From NCBI GenBank assembly GCA_030512335.1, contig JAULSU010000003.1:5456001-5520000 (forward strand): a stretch of 64,000 nucleotides of DNA. Reading direction: 5' to 3'. The notes under the pieces are model-generated. The model was not told the origin of the DNA, ran no database searches, and worked only from the letters and a program-made list of their open reading frames with translations. Made by a program: the position numbers and the translations under genes. This DNA is from Immersiella caudata. Taxonomy: Eukaryota > Ascomycota > Sordariomycetes > Sordariales > Lasiosphaeriaceae. Shown piece after piece: positions 1 to 12,305 of this stretch; position 1 is the stretch's first letter, and each line of letters starts with the position of its first letter.

Positions 1-738
1 CCATCGGACAAACTTCCTGCGCTGTCGGGGCTAGCTCAAGCTTTTCAGGCCCGGATGCCCCAGAATGTCTATCTCGCTGGTCTGTGGAAGGACCACCTCC
101 TTGACGACCTGCTCTGGTGCCACGCCCCGACTACCTCGAGCCGACGCGCCAAGCGAGGACGACCAGCCACGTTCAGGGCCCCGTCGTGGTCATGGGCGTC
201 ACTGGATGGGAATGTGTGCTGGTACTGGGCAGGGGCAGATTACCAAGAGATGAGAGAAATGGGAGTCAAGGAGCCTCAGCTTAAGTTTATTGCAGAAGTG
301 ATGAGCTCCTGGACGGCAAGTAAAGGCCGTGACAATTTTGGCGAGGTCACCGGCGGCGCTATCACGCTGCGGGGACAATTAAGAGCGCTCAGAGTGGAAG
401 GGAAGGTTCACACTGGCGGCTTGGGCTCGACAGGCATGGATGGAATTCCGGCCGAGAGACATCAATTCGACATCTACCTCGATCACCTGGCTCTCAAGGA
501 TGACGGCACGTCGGTTCTGTACGCGGGTGAAGAGGCGGTTTCGAAGCTTGGAGGTGATGTCTACCTCTTTGCGCTTACCACCAGGTTGGCGTTGGTGCTG
601 TCAAGGATGGGGGCGGGGGGTGTCTCGGATGAAACGCCAAGGTACAGACGGATTGGAGTGGCTGATGCCGGATTGAGGTGGTTTCAATTTGATGACACTC
701 GTACGGGCTGGGAGATGAGTGTGGTTGAGATTGTTTGA
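1..738 (+). CDS. HET-domain (heterokaryon incompatibility) protein, 3' end
   Basis: The reading frame is open from base 1, so only the C-terminal 245 residues are present. The segment DKLPALSGLAQAFQ, then YLAGLWKDHLLDDLLW, then APSWSWASLDG is the signature downstream half of fungal HET-domain proteins, where a YxAGLW motif and a PSWSWAS motif follow the HET core. HET proteins trigger cell death when incompatible hyphae fuse and act in the cytoplasm. The N-terminal HET domain lies outside the window. No intron is needed in this part. The family call is firm; allelic specificity cannot be inferred. Confidence 0.85.
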   Translation, partial: PSDKLPALSGLAQAFQARMPQNVYLAGLWKDHLLDDLLWCHAPTTSSRRAKRGRPATFRAPSWSWASLDGNVCWYWAGADYQEMREMGVKEPQLKFIAEVMSSWTASKGRDNFGEVTGGAITLRGQLRALRVEGKVHTGGLGSTGMDGIPAERHQFDIYLDHLALKDDGTSVLYAGEEAVSKLGGDVYLFALTTRLALVLSRMGAGGVSDETPRYRRIGVADAGLRWFQFDDTRTGWEMSVVEIV

Positions 739-825
739 GCGGTGGGCTCAGTGGAAGAAACTCTCGTCCCTTCTGCGTTCTGTCACGGCATAATTGAATA
801 ACCCACTCCCTGCGGAAAAATCTTC

Positions 826-1578
826 CTATGACAACAATCCGTCATAATTAAGCTTGAACCCAGCCGGTCCATCCGGACCATCCTGACGTCCAAGCGGCGT
901 GAAGTCAAGCAGCTGGTACGTCCCCAAGAATGTCAACACACCTCCCGGGAAGACCGAGTACGTCTGATAGATCTCTCCATCTGTGCGATAGAACACAGTT
1001 AGATTCGCCTGATCACCACCGTCCTCAGATGCTCCACCAAAGTCGAAACTGAACTCCGACCCCTCGCCCGAGTACCACGGAAACTTCCAGCCCAGTTTCT
1101 CCTTCCACGCTGCAATCTTTTCGAACGGCGCGCGGGAGATGACCGCCATAGTGGCATTCCGGGATTCCAAGTGGCGAATGTCTGGGATGTGCTCCCCTAT
1201 CTTTATTAGTACCCCCAACAGCCTGATTCCTCATGGGGTGCAGACATACCAACAAACGCACACCCGCTACAACCAACCTCACTCTTCGGAGGAAACATGA
1301 AGTGATACACAATCAACTGATCTTTTCCGCGGAAGAGGTCATCAAGGGAGAGAACCGAGCCGTTCGGACCATGGAACTTGTAATCCTTGTTGATCTTCAC
1401 CATTGGGAGTTCGCGGCGCTCCGCAGCTAGTTTTTCGAGGGTAGCCTGGGCGGCCTTTTCCTTCTCGGCGAGAGCGGAGAGGGCGGCTTCGAAGGCGGGG
1501 CGGGAGACAATCTGGTGGTGTTGGTGTTAGTGGGATGGTGGGAGAGTTGGGTTGGGAGGGGCTTGCGTTTCGGGACAT
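826..1578 (-). CDS. DUF899 thioredoxin-like protein
   Basis: Three exons (1567-1578, 1250-1511, 826-1196) join in frame to 214 residues. The product carries the DUF899 landmarks: AAERRELPMVKINKDYKF near the N-terminus, LFRGKDQLIVYHFMF, then VGEHIPDIRHLESRNAT and VISRAPFEKI. Intron 2 (1197-1249) has donor GTATGT and branch TACTAAT. Intron 1 (1512-1566) begins with GC rather than GT and has a CTAAC branch and a CAG acceptor; using it joins MSRN to IVSRPAFEAALS. The family has a thioredoxin-like fold, is common in bacteria and fungi and is of unproven function. Length is slightly shorter than bacterial members. The only uncertain part is the 12-nt first exon. Confidence 0.8.
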
Positions 1579-2190
1579 GATGGCGTTCGAGAATTCCTCG
1601 AGGGGGGTTCTCAATTATTGGAGATTTTGTGGATGATTTGGCGGGAGAGGGACCCTGGAGCTAAAGGTGTGGCAGGTGTGGTGAGCGCCTAGCCTATTTA
1701 TCTCCAAGTGCCAAAGGACTGGGGCCGATAGGGAATGTCATTGTCAGGGAAACACCGTTCAATTTTGGAGTTTCGGATGAAAGACAGGTCAGCATCATGC
1801 ACGCGTTCCAAGCGGGTCGTTGCTGCCTGATGGTCGAGGCATCTTGAGTGGTTGACGCGTTCCGAACCGCATGAAACTTGGCGTTGGAGACGCTAAAGGT
1901 GCGCGATGTCACCTGACAATGCCATGCAGGCAACTCGGATATCTCGCGCAACAGGTAGCAACGCGGGCAGAGATGCAAGATTAAGGAGGGTCCGGCCTGA
2001 TTAGTGATCAGTGGGAATGGAGTGAATGAAAGGGTTAGGGCTAGCCCCTTTTTCTTGTCCAACAACGTCTTCTCAAGTTTTGGCAAATTGGCCATTAGAC
2101 ATGGCCAAGTCGCTGGAAGTCATGATTTAAACACACGGGATAAGGCACTCACCAACCCAACTCCTCCCGAACCCTCATATTCCTATTCCT
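1579..2190. other. intergenic, no gene recognised
   Basis: Contains the upstream region of the DUF899 gene on the minus strand and the downstream region of the next minus-strand gene. The open frames here show no family features. Confidence 0.5.
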
Positions 2191-3782
2191 TCACGCAAGC
2201 CTGCACGCCGAAACCCCCGCTTTCCTCTCCTTTTCCCCCTCGCCATCCCCTTGTAACACATACCCCAGCAAGCTATCCTCCTCAGTCACTTTCTTCTCCG
2301 TGTCAGCCTCCGTCCTCCACCACGTCAACCATCTCCAAAGCTTCCCCTCCTCAACCCACACAACCCTCGCCCTCGCCGCTGCACGTATCCCGTCCTCCTC
2401 TGCCACACCAGTTTCTATCCTCATTATGCCGTCCCTTCTCTTTATCATCCAAAGACACCTGCCTGCCCACAGGAACCACACCGCCACAGCCAAATGAGCT
2501 CCCGAGTCTACAGCGATAAACAACCACCCCGCCCAAGCTTGGATGACCAGTTTTGTGGTCGCCTCCCCACCTCTCGCAGTAGTGATCATGCTATCCGGCA
2601 ATCGAAACGGTTTCAGCGGGTCCAGTCCCATCTCCGTGGCGGAGTAGTTAGCATATACCTCAGAGGTAACTGCAAACTGCACGGGCGTGGCCAAGAGATT
2701 CTGGAGCATCGCAACGGGGCTTTTGCGGTCGTCTGGAAACGTCTTGTTGTACGTTCGATAGATCCATGTGAGCTGATGAGTCAGGGCTCCTATGCCGTAG
2801 GTGTCGTCCAGTGTGACGTTTTCCAGCGGGATCAGAGCGCGGGTGAAGATCGAAAGGTATGTCTGGATGGGGATGGGGATTTGCACGGGGGCGGAGAGGG
2901 TTGGATGTCGAGGATGGCTTGGGTAGAGCGGCCATAAGATGTCGTGGTTTGGATTTGGTAAAGCGACATGTTTGTTCCAGAGAGAAGCGGCTCGGTGCGC
3001 CAAGGGGGAGGGCTGGGGCTGGATGGGTTGCAGAGGTTGGCGTCGAGGAGGTGTTTAGGGCACGCGGACCAGGCGACGAGAAGGGAGAGATTATCTTGGC
3101 GGAAGCAAAATTGGAGACCGTTTCGCATTTGTTGGCCGGTGTAGATGCATTCAGTGAAGAGGTCGAAGTCGGGGGTCTGAGAGGAGAGAGGGTCGTAGCG
3201 GACAAGCATGCCAGTGGCGTTATCGAAGCGGACCGTACTGCTTGAGGAGAAGGTTTGTGTGGAGTAGATGGACGCGTTGAGGTGGGCGCTGACTTGGCGG
3301 GCAGTTGCAAGGGATCCGGGGAGAGCAACGGATCGGCAAGGAGGCTCACATCGGTCGAGGGGAAAGGGGAGGGCAAACATGGTATTGATGAGGAGCCCGG
3401 TGGTGAACATGGAGAGAAACATGGAAAGGTCTGCTTGGGAGATGAAGTCGAGTGCCTTGGAGTTCACCAGTGTGAGGCCGGCGTAAGCTGGCATGGTGAT
3501 GTTGGAGGCCCGAAAGTAGTAACCAAAATCGGCATCGACTGAGTCTGATAGCGGATGTTTCGCGTCAGTTTGGAGTAGCGCGCACTCTTTACGACCGGGC
3601 CGATTCCCAAGTCAAGAAATGGTAGCGAGGGCCTGAAAAGAGTCAGAGGAGAATTAGGGGTGCAAGGAGGGGCACGAACAGAGATTGAGAAGGTGACGCA
3701 CATACCTCAAAAAGCACCACGGGTTGAGAAACAGATTTACGATGGAGACTTGGAAAATGGTGCTCCAACCCGACGCACCCAT
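2191..3782 (-). pseudogene. fungal plasma-membrane-type protein, frameshifted
   Basis: Exon 1 (3706-3782) encodes MGASGWSTIFQVSIVNLFLN and ends at a GTATGT donor. The acceptor at 3633-3635 opens exon 2 with SLPFLDLGIGPVVKSARYSK. The frame is then lost: SVDADFGYYFRASNITMPAY continues one frame over (shift near 3535). A second shift near 2905 is needed to go from STQAILDIQ to TLSAPVQIPIPIQTYLSIFT. The last part contains a potential membrane span (LFIAVDSGAHLAVAVWFLWA) and a charged tail. The N-x-S/T sites and clustered cysteines suggest an extracellular central region. I know this as a common fungal membrane-protein type without assigned function. No GT-AG intron explains either shift, so it is a pseudogene or carries sequence errors. 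Confidence 0.6.
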
Positions 3783-4207
3783 GGCGATCTAGGAGGCCCA
3801 CGATCTACCGTGCTCTCTGGCAGCCAATATTGGCCGGGTAGCCGCAAGTACCCCCTCGATGGTCGCGCCAGCGAGAATCGCTGAAATCTGTGACAAAAGG
3901 GCCACAATCCACTAGCGCCAAAGACGCGGGACAATCCCTCTGATCGCCCCCGTCGTTATCACCATAGCTTGACACAGACATCATTTCCTCGGATTGCTTG
4001 ACCCCATGGCTCTCTTTGTCGCTTATGTCCAAGACATTTCCCAGGGCACAGCGCGAGCAAGATAGCTGTCTTTGGGGACCAGGGAATTTTTGGGAAGCTA
4101 GAGGGCCTCCATAACTGTCTGAATCCCTACCCCTGTAGTCAACCGGTGGCATGTTTGCGTTGCGTCTGTAGACGACTTGATCGATGCGCTCAAATTGCAT
4201 CCCGATC
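3783..4207. other. intergenic, no gene recognised
   Basis: Promoter side of the minus-strand membrane-protein gene. No coding signal is supported. Confidence 0.4.
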
Positions 4208-5402
4208 ACACCGAGTCTATCTTCCTCCGCTCATTGGCGAGCTCACGATTCTCGTCGGGCATCTTCTTCATCTCCTCAGCCATCTTCTTCATCTTCTCGG
4301 TAAGCTCACGATTCTCCTCGGCAAGCTCACGATTCTCCTCGGCCATCTTCCCCATCTTCTCCTCCTTTTCAGCCATCTTCTCGAAAAGGGTTTCTTGCGC
4401 AAAATCCTCTAGGCAAGCGTCTCCTCAATGTACCGCAAGGGCTTTGAGGAATGCATCCCGGAGTTGATCGTAGGTAAGAGTGATCTGAGGTTCCCTAGTA
4501 CTCGTTAGTCTCACCAAACTGAGAAGAGGAACGGAGAGAAGAGGAACAAACCGTAGAACGCCAGCATCTCGCTCGGCAGTAGAAGGACGGCAGTAGGATA
4601 AAGGGAGATCAGCAAGACCTATCACATCAGAAACGTACAGGCTGATATGGCCTGCAGGCTGCTCATCAGCGTTGTGGTCATAAAGCGTCTCGGCAAGCTG
4701 CAACTAGCAGTAGCCATCCGCCGTGCCATTGTCCGCTGTTATAAGGCTGACTGTAACTAGATTTGCCTCTGGATATTTGATGTCGAGGATAATGGCCGCT
4801 TTGATCTTGCCGTCAGAGGACTTGATGTACTGGAGCACCTTCGCCTTCGCATTTTCCCAGGACTGGCCAAACGAGACCTCGCAGACAAGAGTAGGCAGAT
4901 GCGTTGTTACGCACCCAAACGCCCAGTCCGCCTGCTTGCTTAGCTTGCCCTTAAGCTCGAGCTGGCTGGTACCGAAATTGATAACCGCCTTCAGCCGAAG
5001 GCGGATGGCAGCATCTTGAACAGAGGGGACGAGGCAACCGATGGTAAAATAGGTGAGGAGGGCCGAAAAAATGGCAAAGAGGGTGTGTAGCTTGGTTTCC
5101 GCCATGTCGAGATGTACGGTCTTGGATTGGAAATCGTATTCTAGCCGTTGTGGCGCGATGATGTCGAGCTGGTATAGGCGGTCGCTGAGACGGGATTGGA
5201 GGTCGTCTAGCTGCTCCTCGGGCCAATCGAACGTGACAAAGCACTTGGCGTCACGGCTGCGGGCGTCAACGATGCACTGGACGATCTGATCAAACGTGGG
5301 GCTTGCTAGCGAAATCTGGAGAGGTCAGCGTTTTGTCCCGAAGGCCAAAAAGAAAACACGCACCTGCTCCATGTCATGATGCCCGATTTGCGGTGGCGCC
5401 AT
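4208..5402 (-). pseudogene. repeat-family fungal protein with C-terminal coiled coil, two nonsense codons
   Basis: Exon 1 (5364-5402) encodes MAPPQIGHHDMEQ and joins by a GTGCGT donor and a CCAG acceptor to exon 2 starting at 5315 (ISLASPTFDQIVQ). The central region (THLPTLVCEVSFGQSW, then SSDGKIKAAIILDIKYPEA) matches a large fungal family of unknown function, usually seen as PTxVxEVxxSQ followed by IxxVIGLDIEYP. ITLTYDQLRDAFLKAL near 4460 is the family's usual late motif. The C-terminus is a heptad-rich coiled coil built from EENREL and EKMKKM units. In-frame TAG (4704-4706) and TGA (4425-4427) interrupt it, although the segment between the stops may contain an intron. Probably a decayed member of a multicopy family. 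Confidence 0.6.
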
Positions 5403-5503
5403 TGTGCTGGGGGGTGCTGGGGGGCAGGAAACTGCGGAATGGGGGATGAGGAAGGGACTTGACTCGAACGAATTCTTACCTGTGGAAGCGGCGTCTTAGT
5501 GGG

Positions 5504-5623
5504 AAAGCTGATCAGCGAGTTTGGGGTATCATCACGTGAGCGATAAGCTGATCAGCGAGTTTGGGTATCATCACGTGAGCGATAAGCTGATCAGCGAGTT
5601 TGAGGCAGAGTCACGTGAGCGAT
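5504..5623. repeat. three tandem ~40-bp repeats with palindromes
   Basis: A 39-40 bp unit is repeated three times. Each unit contains the palindromes CTGATCAG and CACGTG. The third copy has diverged between the two palindromes. It lies about 100 bp upstream of the decayed gene that starts at 5402. CACGTG is the core recognised by bHLH regulators. Confidence 0.9.
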
Positions 5624-7584
5624 TTTACTTTGTTTTTGCACGCTTCGCTGGAGGGGTTGGCCCTGTATGTGAATCACGTGCCATTCCCGCTTAGTCAGAT
5701 GGCCTGGAACGACTGGTCACACAGCGACCCGCCAACGAGAAATCTGCATGCCGACAAGAGACCCCGCCAGGCGACTGTGCCAGGCGACCCTGCTAAACGA
5801 TCATGACCGTCGCACACCGCTTTTAGCACAACTTATATTCATCAAGTAATTTCTTCGGTGGGTGTCTCTTTAAGTTGCGCTCGCGTCGCTTCTCCATTTC
5901 TGCTTCATCTCCACTGCCTTCATTGCATTTCCCAGCTGCTTTTCCATCGCCTTCTCCATTGCTTTGGTTGCCCTCTTAGTTGCTGTATTATGGCTGCTTG
6001 ATCGCTGTGCCCACGCTGCAATCCCTTGAGGCCGTTGTGGCCCAGGCGCCTCCCTTTCCCCAGGCCGACCAGCGCGCCTAAAAGCCGTCACCTGAGCTCT
6101 GTGGAGCGACAGTGAAGTTGGCAGCAGAAAAGCAGCTCCGTGACACGACAGAGCGAAGTTAGTAGCAGAAAAGCAAGCTCTTGGAGGGACATGGTGAAAT
6201 TTGCAGCAGGGTTAGAGTCCGTGGAGAAGGCGCTTTGTGCGTACGTGGAAACAGGCAGACGCCAACGCACGCAAAACACAGAATACAATCACAGAACAAG
6301 GACACACAGACAACACACACAAAACGCACACAAACCACAATCCTCTCTCTCGACGTCTTCTTCAGAAGCACTTTGTCACCTCCTGGGACGGATGGCGCAT
6401 CCAGGCTTTGCAGGTTTCTGCACCACTCCCTGTGGAGGAAAGCACAAAAACAATCAGCCTACTCTGCATGTCACACCCAGTTGGGTGACTCGGTGAGTCT
6501 TCCCAGCCCAAACGGCTCAAGGGATCCATAGACTTTATGGATGCAAGGCAAATGGGGTCCAAGAGACTGTTCCGTGTGCCAGGCTGTTCTGGACGGGGCT
6601 CCTGGCCAGGTGGGGTCAAAGGAACAATGCCTCGAGTTACGGCTTCATGGGCAAGCGTCCGAGGAAGCTGTTTCCTTTTTAGCCCGCATTTGGCTCGTTT
6701 CGGCTCGTTGTTCCATTTCTCCGCTCTCGCTCAGCGAAACCCATGATATCAGTGTCAGCCATCGACTAAATAATCCCTTTTATGTTACCCGTGAGGATGA
6801 TCTGCCAGTGGGATGCACAGCAAAGAACCTTCAAGATCGGGGAAATGAAGGTTGAGCGACAGAGCGGAAGTTCGACATCCTTGCAATGGGCAAAAAATCA
6901 GGGTTGCGGTCGAGAAGAAAGGATGTTCCTCACAGTTTAGGTAATGGGGCTGAACTGGCACCGCCTGGCTGTTACCACCACGGATTGAGGCTGTTCCGAG
7001 TCGCTGCTAGTTGACTGTCATGTAGTGAGGGGGAGTTGATTCAATATGATACCTTGCGGCTCGTGCGTCTTTGGGCTTCGAAAAGCCGTTACAATATACT
7101 ACCTAATCAGTAGGAGGATGTTAAGCTCTGCGTATCCAAAGGCATTCTGCACAGCGCTGGTAACTGCGGTATTGGTGCAATGGCCGCATTCATTTCCCGA
7201 CTTCCAGGTTGTTTGACGTGACGGTTAAGGCCTAGGAGGCACTCGAGAAACCAGCTACCATTGCTTGGAATCAAATGAAAAGCGCCCCGTCACCGTTACC
7301 CTGACAAACGAACTGAGCGGCCCTTTTCCTGCGTTCTCACATTGTTGCGCCCCGCTTCTTTCCATCCGAATAGGGAAGGGCTTTACGCAACCTGCGCGCC
7401 TTCCTCATTGCCTGCGCCCCTCATGTCACTCTGTGGACGTCCAAGGAAGTTACCTCCCTCGTCCAGGAAATTCTGGTGCCCATCTCGACCTGAATCAAAA
7501 CACCTCCAGCAACTTGATTGATGCCAGAGCAGGCAGCGAAACACCTCGGTCGTGGTTTTGCTGTACCTCTGAGCGTCAACCCGC
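5624..7584. other. 2-kb gene-free stretch
   Basis: No convincing coding region was found. Open frames at 6140-6855 overlap one another on both strands and look like chance. A purine/pyrimidine-biased segment rich in ACACAC lies around 6240-6340. No terminal repeats of a transposon were seen. Confidence 0.4.
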
Positions 7585-9271
7585 CAAATTGCCGACTCGC
7601 AGCATCGAAGCCACAGAGAAGCTCCTGCGCATTCAAGTTTCGACTTGGGGGAGATCAGAAATGTCACCCGCCAACCTGGCATCTCCATCGGCGTCATACA
7701 TCAAGGCCAAGAAGTCCTTGGGCACAATATGGGCATCATCGATATCGATCCTAGGAGGGTGTCCGATAGCGGCACAATCTACTGCATCGCTTTCCCTCTC
7801 GAAAGCTTTCATGACCGCATCGCTGGACATGCTCAACCGAGACGGCAAGACATCATGGGACAGTTTGGTCAATTCGGTCGTCCCCGAATTCCGACACAAC
7901 ACTAACAACGCCGAGTTCCAAGTGACGATCCGGGAAATTTGCTCGCATCGAACTGGCCTGCTGAGCCTCGACGAAATTACCCAGGGCCTCGACGGAAGAA
8001 TTCTCATCGATAAGAAGGACATCGTCAAAGTCGGCAACGCCATGCCTGTCAAGAACTCCCTGCGGGTTGGATTTCTCTACAACAACGGGCTGTTTGAGCT
8101 GACTGGTCACATTGTGGAGCGACTCTCAGGGTATAAGACCTGAGGTCATTTCCAACGCGACCGCATCTTCGAACCCCTGGGAATGACGAGGACCACTGCT
8201 TTCAGAGACACCGATGAGATCGATGAGAACTTCACGAAGTCGTATATGGTTCTCACCGACGGCACGCCGTTTCAAGTCCCGACGACCGCGTTATCTGCAA
8301 ATTCGATGAATGGAGGGTCTGGTGGCGTCAGGAGCTCAGTGAATAATTTGCTGAAATGGTGTCATTGTCTGTTCGCATCATTCGGTGAGAACGACGCCAA
8401 TTCGACAAAGGGTAATCTCAGTCTCAGCAACTCCAATGACGCGAAGGGCATCCTCAGTCGAAATTCGCCCATCTTCAACAGATGCACCATCTCCAACACG
8501 CAGGACGTCAAGGCTAGCGACTACTGCATAGGCTTTTGTCTTCACCGAACACCTGCGAAGCTCGGGCTGATCTCACCCAATCGCTCTCTCCTGCACCCGA
8601 CTTTGGGGGCTGCGACGCCTTCTGTCCTCGTCTACGGCCACCAAGGAGACGTGCCCGAGAATACGTGCAACCTCTACATCATGCCCGAGACCAAGTCGGC
8701 CGTGGTAGTGCTCTTCAACGGTACCGGACTCAGCGATTCAACAGATTGGATTGCCCAGGACATCATCCAGACCCTGTTCGGCCTCCAACCAAACGTCGAT
8801 TTCCTAGCAAACGCCATAGTGGCTTCCCAACTCTACCTCTCATACTACGCTGAACATTTTGAGAAGCCACTTGCAAGCCGCCGAGGTAGCCGCCCCCATC
8901 CGCCCGAGTTGAGCTACTTCGTTGGGAACTATGTCATGGAGACGCTGGACGTGGCTTTTATCAACACAGTGCTCCATTCTGACCCCGACTCTGGTCCGGA
9001 GCTACGAATGTTTGTCAATGGCTTCGAGGATCAAGCCATGCAACTCGGGCATTATCGTGGAGATACCTTCTGCTACCTGCCCGAGAGCTACGATGAATGC
9101 CTCAAGCGGGGCTTGGATAGGGCGCATCACTCGGAATTTCTCATTCGATTCGGTCACGACGAGTGGGGAATTGTGGGGGGCTTGATGTGGGTTTTGGACG
9201 TTGTGGAAAGGTTCTTCATACGTCAGGCTTGCAGCATTGAAAGCATTGTTGGGTCTGCTGGGGGAGTTTAG
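7585..9271 (+). pseudogene. class C beta-lactamase/serine hydrolase-like protein, broken
   Basis: The PF00144-type motifs are visible in order. SLSK (7796-7807) is the SxxK nucleophile motif. YNNGLFELTGHIVE near 8080 is the YxN motif. HQGDVPENTC near 8640 corresponds to the HxG motif, followed by a C-terminal lipocalin-like region ending near 9271. The frame is interrupted near 7640 and again near 7793, where one T too many separates SDSGTIYCIA from SLSKAFMT. An in-frame TGA lies at 8141-8143, where fungal homologues have a Trp before GHFQRDRIFEPLGM. Such proteins hydrolyse esters or amides of small molecules and are often found in secondary-metabolite regions. Three lesions make this a pseudogene unless sequence error is responsible. 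The 5' end is uncertain. Confidence 0.7.
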
Positions 9272-10442
9272 ACGTTGCCCTGACACCTCCAAAGGCAGCT
9301 CGAGGCTCATTGTTAGGTGTGCCTTCATAGCAAGGTTAGGCCAGCATGAGATGAGCATCCGCCTCCTATGTTCGTTATGTCAACCTCTCTGTTAATAGAG
9401 CTCCAATGCCGCGTAGCAGTTCGCTGTGATGTCTAACTCCGCTCCGTTACATACAGCCTGTTTGGCAGGCCCTTCGCTGTGCCCCCAGACGATAGGGCCG
9501 TGAACGACGGCGAGTCCTGGAGCCTGGCGACGCGGAGGTGTGCGGCGAAGGGTGTATTGCTAGTAGACCGCCACCCGCCAGTGCCGCCGCGGTGCTTCGA
9601 GGCCGAGAAGCCGGATCATGGGCTGGTCGCCAATCATGGGAAGCTTGGCGTACATCTGGCTTTTGGGGGACGACTTCCGGGTCGTGTCAGGGTTCTGTCG
9701 TTCTGCCTCTGGGGCAAAATTCGCAGGTGCCGGCACCATTTCGATCCATGTCTCGCTCCATGCGATTGGGGCTCCACCCTCGGGATACATCGAAGCCGAG
9801 AGGAATGCAGGTGACTGCCTGGGATGGGGTCGAAGTGAGGTAGGTGCCAAAAACGGAGATTTGACATGCCATGCTCCAAGAATCCGAGGAGGTCGATGGA
9901 TCTCAGGCGTGCTTACCTTTCAACAAGTGAAGGCGTGTCCCCCACATTTCCTCAATTGCATCTCCCACGCTGAAACGTCGTCGCACTTTTCTCTTCAGCA
10001 CCTCAACTTGACAACCAATAGCTAGTTTTTAATCCTAAATAATTTGACCCCACAAAAACAAAAATTCCCTGGATCGCAATCCGTTTCGCAGTCTGGGCGC
10101 CCAAAGACGAAGACGTGTCGTCAGAACGTCCCTTTTGTTCCATCATTAGCCGCGCGCGAAACTCGAGAACCTCCGCGGAGCCCGCTCGGCCAACTAACCC
10201 GCTCCCAGCGCTTCCAAGCCAAGGCCGCCCTACCGAGAGGCGAACTTCAGGCCTCCTCGACCACCCGGGATGTATTTTCAGCAGGTCTGGCTGGCAAGTC
10301 CCGCTCTTGCTTGAGCAACCTTACCGTGAACTCTACCGTGAACTGACCCGTTGGAAAACTCCAGCCCCTGAGAACGTTCCGCCACGATATCCCGCGAAAC
10401 GGCACCGAGCAAAAGAAGACGAAGAGCACCGTGTGCGCCAAG
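9272..10442. other. intergenic, no gene recognised
   Basis: Several open frames occur, the longest at 9560-9850 on the minus strand and 9618-10025 on the plus strand. None has a recognisable domain or supporting splice signals. Confidence 0.4.
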
Positions 10443-11088
10443 CTACAACAACGCGTTAGCCAAACCCCGATGCTTCTCTACGATTGATACATACCCGAGG
10501 ACAAGCAACGAAGCGAGGTAGAAGCCGAGCAAGACGTTGAACTTTTCGGCCCAGTGCAGACAAATAAACTTCCTCTCATCAGGGTACCGCTGCCAGCAGG
10601 GATCGGATTCGAAAAAGTCCTGCGCGCCAACAACAGAGGTTCCGACAAGCCAGAACGCAAGAGCGGCATAGGTTGGGACTGCAGCGAGTGATGGCATGAG
10701 CTTTGCGATTCGGCGGATGCGCCAGAGGCTAGCAGTGGCCCACGCGCCAGCAATGAATCCCTACGATGGGGTCAGTCTCCCGGACGATACAAGAGGGTTG
10801 TGGCGCGCGGCATACAGTGAGGACAGCCTGGAAGACGGCGCGCTTGATCTCCCAGGGCAGCCCGTAAATCGGTGGACTGTGGAACTCGACGGCCACAAAA
10901 ACAGAGAGCGCCAATGTGATGACGGCTACTCCGCCAGCCGCCGTGATCCAAAGTCCGGCCAAGACAGCGCGCGGCGCGGGGGGAGAGGGCGACGCGGATG
11001 CCGGAGCGGTGCTTGGCAGGAGAGGCGTCGTCTCGGTGGCCACGGGGCAGCCGGCGCGCTGTTGCTCCGCTTCGGTGTGAGGATCCAT
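10443..11088 (-). CDS. small four-helix membrane protein
   Basis: Two exons (10816-11088 and 10443-10760) join through an intron with a GTATGC donor, CTGAC branch and TAG acceptor to give 196 residues. ATG at 11088 begins MDPHTEAEQQ, followed by an Ala/Pro-rich cytosolic-type stretch. Four hydrophobic spans follow: VLAGLWITAAGGVAVITLAL, VFQAVLTGFIAGAWATASLW (the intron falls inside this helix), YAALAFWLVGTSVVGA and VLLGFYLASLLVLGYVSIV. The acidic loop FESDPCWQRYPDE lies between helices 3 and 4. I recognise no assigned function; fungi have many small tetraspan proteins of this sort. The gene looks intact. Confidence 0.75.
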
Positions 11089-12305
11089 CTTGCAACGCAA
11101 TGCTTTCCACTGGCAACTATTGTCATGAACGGAGACGCTGGGGGAGAATCTGGCAAGTTGGAGGTTTAGGCAGCCACGCGACCAACGTCGCGGCTCGCGT
11201 AGGCGGCCATCAGGATCGTGGGCCCTGTCCGCCAAGACATAATACGCTCGGCTGCGTACTCTGAGACGAGGGTTCCTGAAATGTCAGGCGACAAGTTGTG
11301 AGTAGAACTTCAGTATTTTTGCTGGATGTAGCTAAGATCAATTGTCGACTAGTCGGTCATGCATCCTGGAATTGGGTTGCGCAGGCACCACAGCCAGGGG
11401 CGCGCCGCCGCTACCAGCATGGCTTGCCTTCTGCTATCGTCATCGTCGGGCGGTGTGCCGCTCTTGGTTCATGCGTGTGCTGACCATGGCTTGAACACAG
11501 ATTCAGTATCCCACTCAACTGTACCGCAATGCATCGAGATGCCTCGTGCAGCGGAAGTCATACACTCTGCGAGAACTGACCATGGACTAACATGATTACC
11601 ACCGTTGACCCTAAAGGTTTGGCACCTTGACTTTTCTTCCGAGCGACGCTGCTGCATTTGCAGCAACGCCAAACATGAGTAAAACCTGGGATTCAAGATC
11701 CGCATTGCCGAAATTCTGCATGACAGCCCCTGTGACTCCGTTCAACGCTCAAATCCTCCTCCAATCCAATGGGCGGCCGACGCTGGCCCTTTGGCTGGCC
11801 CTTTTCACATCGAACACGAAGCAACAACCTGCCTTATGGCCGAGACCACCACGATGAGGAACGAATTGCCAGGAAGACAAGACATTGTTATAAAGGTCTC
11901 TCTTCGCCAGCCCACAGTCCCATGTTCTCAATCATCATCAGGCAACATTACACGGCACGACCCTTCCACCTCAACTTTTTACAACGTGAAGTATAGTACT
12001 CTCATTCTTACCGCTCTAGCGGCTCACCAAGTCTCCTCCATCGAGATCGGAAATCTCGAAATCCAATGGTCTGGAACCCAAGACGAGGTCCCTCTTTCCA
12101 AATCCGAGTTTAACATTACCGCGCGCTTAAGTTCGTGCCTAGTCTCCCCAGCGCGAAGACGGCACGGTCTAGAAGGGCAGCCGCTGCTGCTGTTGCGCCG
12201 AACCCCATCTAGGAGGGCGGAAACTGTCCGTTTCCCCAAAAACTGATATAGGGGTATTACGTGTATGCTGACATTCAGGCGTCTAGGGTGCGGCTCTGTT
12301 TAAAA
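11089..12305. other. intergenic, with possible N-terminal relic of the eqolisin gene
   Basis: The stretch from about 11988 reads as a signal-peptide-like sequence KYSTLILTALAAHQVSS if it started at GTG rather than ATG. This may be the decayed start of the peptidase relic that follows. Nothing else was recognised. Confidence 0.3.

Noticed and set aside
6140..6855. Several overlapping plus-strand ORFs
   Set aside because: They overlap in two or three frames and contain low-complexity ACACAC-derived sequence.
9560..9850. Minus-strand ORF of 96 codons
   Set aside because: No recognisable domain, start is not ATG-supported, and other frames are equally open.
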